NCBI GenBank assembly: GCA_017303795.1
Contig: JAFLBR010000006.1
Location: forward strand, 124,001-188,000
Origin: Cytophagales bacterium
GTDB lineage: Bacteria > Bacteroidota > Bacteroidia > Cytophagales > Cyclobacteriaceae
Direction of reading: 5' to 3'
Length of the DNA: 64,000 bases
Shown: positions 62,830 to 64,000 of the stretch, one piece after another
Numbering within the stretch: position 1 is the stretch's first letter
How the letters are laid out: each line of letters begins with the position of its first letter
Notes under the pieces: model-generated
Told to the model about the DNA's origin: nothing
The model's database searches: none
What the model saw: only the letters and a program-made list of their open reading frames with translations
Position numbers and translations under genes: made by a program

Positions 62830-64000
62830 ATGGTACAACTAGGAACACCACTTACTTCATCGGCCATTAAGGTAATGATGCTAGGCTCGGGCGAATTGGG
62901 AAAGGAAGTAGTAATTGAGTTTCAACGTTACGGAGTTGAAGTAATTGCTGTGGATCGATATGCCAACGCACCGGCCATGCAGGTAGCACATCGTTCGCAT
63001 GTTATTAATATGTTAGACGGTTCCGCATTACGTACACTAATTGAAAAAGAAAAACCACACATTATCGTACCCGAAGTGGAAGCCATTGCTACCGATACAT
63101 TAGTACAATTAGAGCAAGAAGGTTTCAGGGTAGTACCAACCGCCAATGCTGCGCGCTTAACCATGAACCGTGAAGGCATTCGGGTGCTTGCTTCCGAAAA
63201 GCTGAAGGTGAAAACATCGCCCTACTTGTTTGCAGGTGATTATGAAACTTTTAGGCAAAGTATAAAGCAGATTGGAATACCGTGTGTGGTGAAACCGATT
63301 ATGAGTTCATCCGGTAAAGGACAAAGTGTAATTAAAAAAGAAGCTGACATTGAATCAGCCTGGCACTATGCGCAGGAAGGTGGCCGCAGTGGTGGTGGCA
63401 AAGTAATTATAGAAGGTTTTATTGATTTCGATTTTGAGATAACGTTGCTAACCATTCGGCATAAAGATGGCGTTTCGTTTTGCGAACCGATTGGCCACAG
63501 ACAAGAGCATGGCGATTACCAGGAGTCGTGGCAACCACATCCCATGAACGAAGTTGCGTTGAAAGAAGCACAAATCATTTCCGAAAAGGTAGTGAACGCA
63601 CTGGGAGGTTACGGAATTTTTGGAGTTGAGTTTTTTGTAAAGGGTGATGCGGTTTATTTCAGTGAACTATCGCCACGCCCACATGATACAGGCATGGTTA
63701 CGATGATCTCGCAAGATTTATCGGAATTTGCTTTGCACGTTCGGGCTATACTCGGCTTACCCATTCCGGTTATTCGCCAATTAGGACCGTCTGCTTCTTC
63801 GGTTATTTTGGTAAAAGGAAAATCAACCAACATTACCTACACCGGTATTGAGTCTGCATTGCAAGAACCCGATACACAGATCCGGATTTTTGGTAAGCCC
63901 GAAGTTAATGGTGAACGAAGAATGGGTGTTTGTCTGGCGAAAGCCGAAAGCATTGAAGCGGCCCGAGCGAAAGCGAATACGGCTGCGGGCTTCATTAAGT
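62830..64000 (+). CDS. purT: Formate-dependent phosphoribosylglycinamide formyltransferase, PurT (3' end cut)
   Basis: ATP-grasp enzyme of purine synthesis that formylates GAR with formate and ATP. The frame opens at ATG 62830 and runs past the right edge; 390 codons are visible, nearly the whole protein (family about 390-400 aa). It shows [20 protein letters not shown] at the N-terminus, [16 protein letters not shown] as the ATP loop and [20 protein letters not shown] with the metal-binding Glu. It follows the acylase gene by 36 bp but is probably not related to it in function. Confidence 0.95.
   Translation, partial: MVQLGTPLTSSAIKVMMLGSGELGKEVVIEFQRYGVEVIAVDRYANAPAMQVAHRSHVINMLDGSALRTLIEKEKPHIIVPEVEAIATDTLVQLEQEGFRVVPTANAARLTMNREGIRVLASEKLKVKTSPYLFAGDYETFRQSIKQIGIPCVVKPIMSSSGKGQSVIKKEADIESAWHYAQEGGRSGGGKVIIEGFIDFDFEITLLTIRHKDGVSFCEPIGHRQEHGDYQESWQPHPMNEVALKEAQIISEKVVNALGGYGIFGVEFFVKGDAVYFSELSPRPHDTGMVTMISQDLSEFALHVRAILGLPIPVIRQLGPSASSVILVKGKSTNITYTGIESALQEPDTQIRIFGKPEVNGERRMGVCLAKAESIEAARAKANTAAGFIK

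Overview
The window comes from a member of the Bacteroidota, most likely a free-living Cytophagales-type bacterium. The grounds are weak Shine-Dalgarno sites, many signal peptides cleaved after A-Q, lipoproteins with loose lipoboxes, long same-strand operons of secreted esterases and glycoside hydrolases, and the palindrome TCCCGATAGCTATCGGGA. No rRNA, tRNA, CRISPR array or transposase gene was seen. The genus is not resolved.

Layout. 1-1.7 kb: a cut-off secreted protein and a GH29 fucosidase. 1.9-9.4 kb: a defence-type island, with a Clp-fold serine proteinase divergent from a tightly coupled operon of DNA methyltransferase, SF2 helicase and GIY-YIG nuclease. 9.4-15 kb: 63-bp tandem repeats, a 238-aa protein of unknown function, a PadR/ABC-permease pair, and a second, decayed copy of the repeat block. 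15-24 kb: dipeptidyl peptidase IV, a large beta-propeller/HEAT/cytochrome c protein, a sarcosine-oxidase-like flavoprotein and a NrtR-type regulator. 24.2-34.5 kb: an apparent catabolic operon (three carboxylesterases, an EstD-like esterase, a CitMHS-type carrier, an AtuA pair, a DUF1593 protein). 34.6-38.3 kb: accessory DNA with integron-attC-like hairpins and repeats. 38.3-48.2 kb: a nine-gene operon (carboxymuconolactone decarboxylase family, cupin, four hydrolase/NTF2-type proteins, a molybdenum hydroxylase with its 2Fe-2S subunit and cytochrome c) read divergently from an AraC regulator. 48.2-49.7 kb: a second cassette-like unit carrying an HsdR-N nuclease-like protein. 49.7-60.4 kb: a glucuronoxylan operon (GH43, GH10, acetylesterase, LacI regulator, GH67, SDR, UxuA, UxaC). 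60.6-64 kb: a penicillin-acylase-family enzyme and PurT (cut at the right edge).

How the genes work together. The xylan operon forms a nearly complete route. GH10 cuts the backbone, the esterase removes acetyl groups, GH67 removes (methyl)glucuronate, GH43 trims xylosyl/arabinosyl ends, and UxaC, an SDR standing in for UxuB, and UxuA lead glucuronate to KDG. The methylase-helicase-GIY-YIG operon looks like a restriction-type system whose cutting activity lies in a separate protein.

The least expected signal is at nucleic-acid level. Two genes (34652-35224 and 48621-49553) are each bounded by a cassette-like 5' sequence beginning at GTT and a 3' hairpin whose first bases are the exact 10-nt complement of that 5' end, as in circularisable integron cassettes. 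A separate family of covarying two-step hairpins recurs in the intergenic DNA around them. No integrase gene is in the window.
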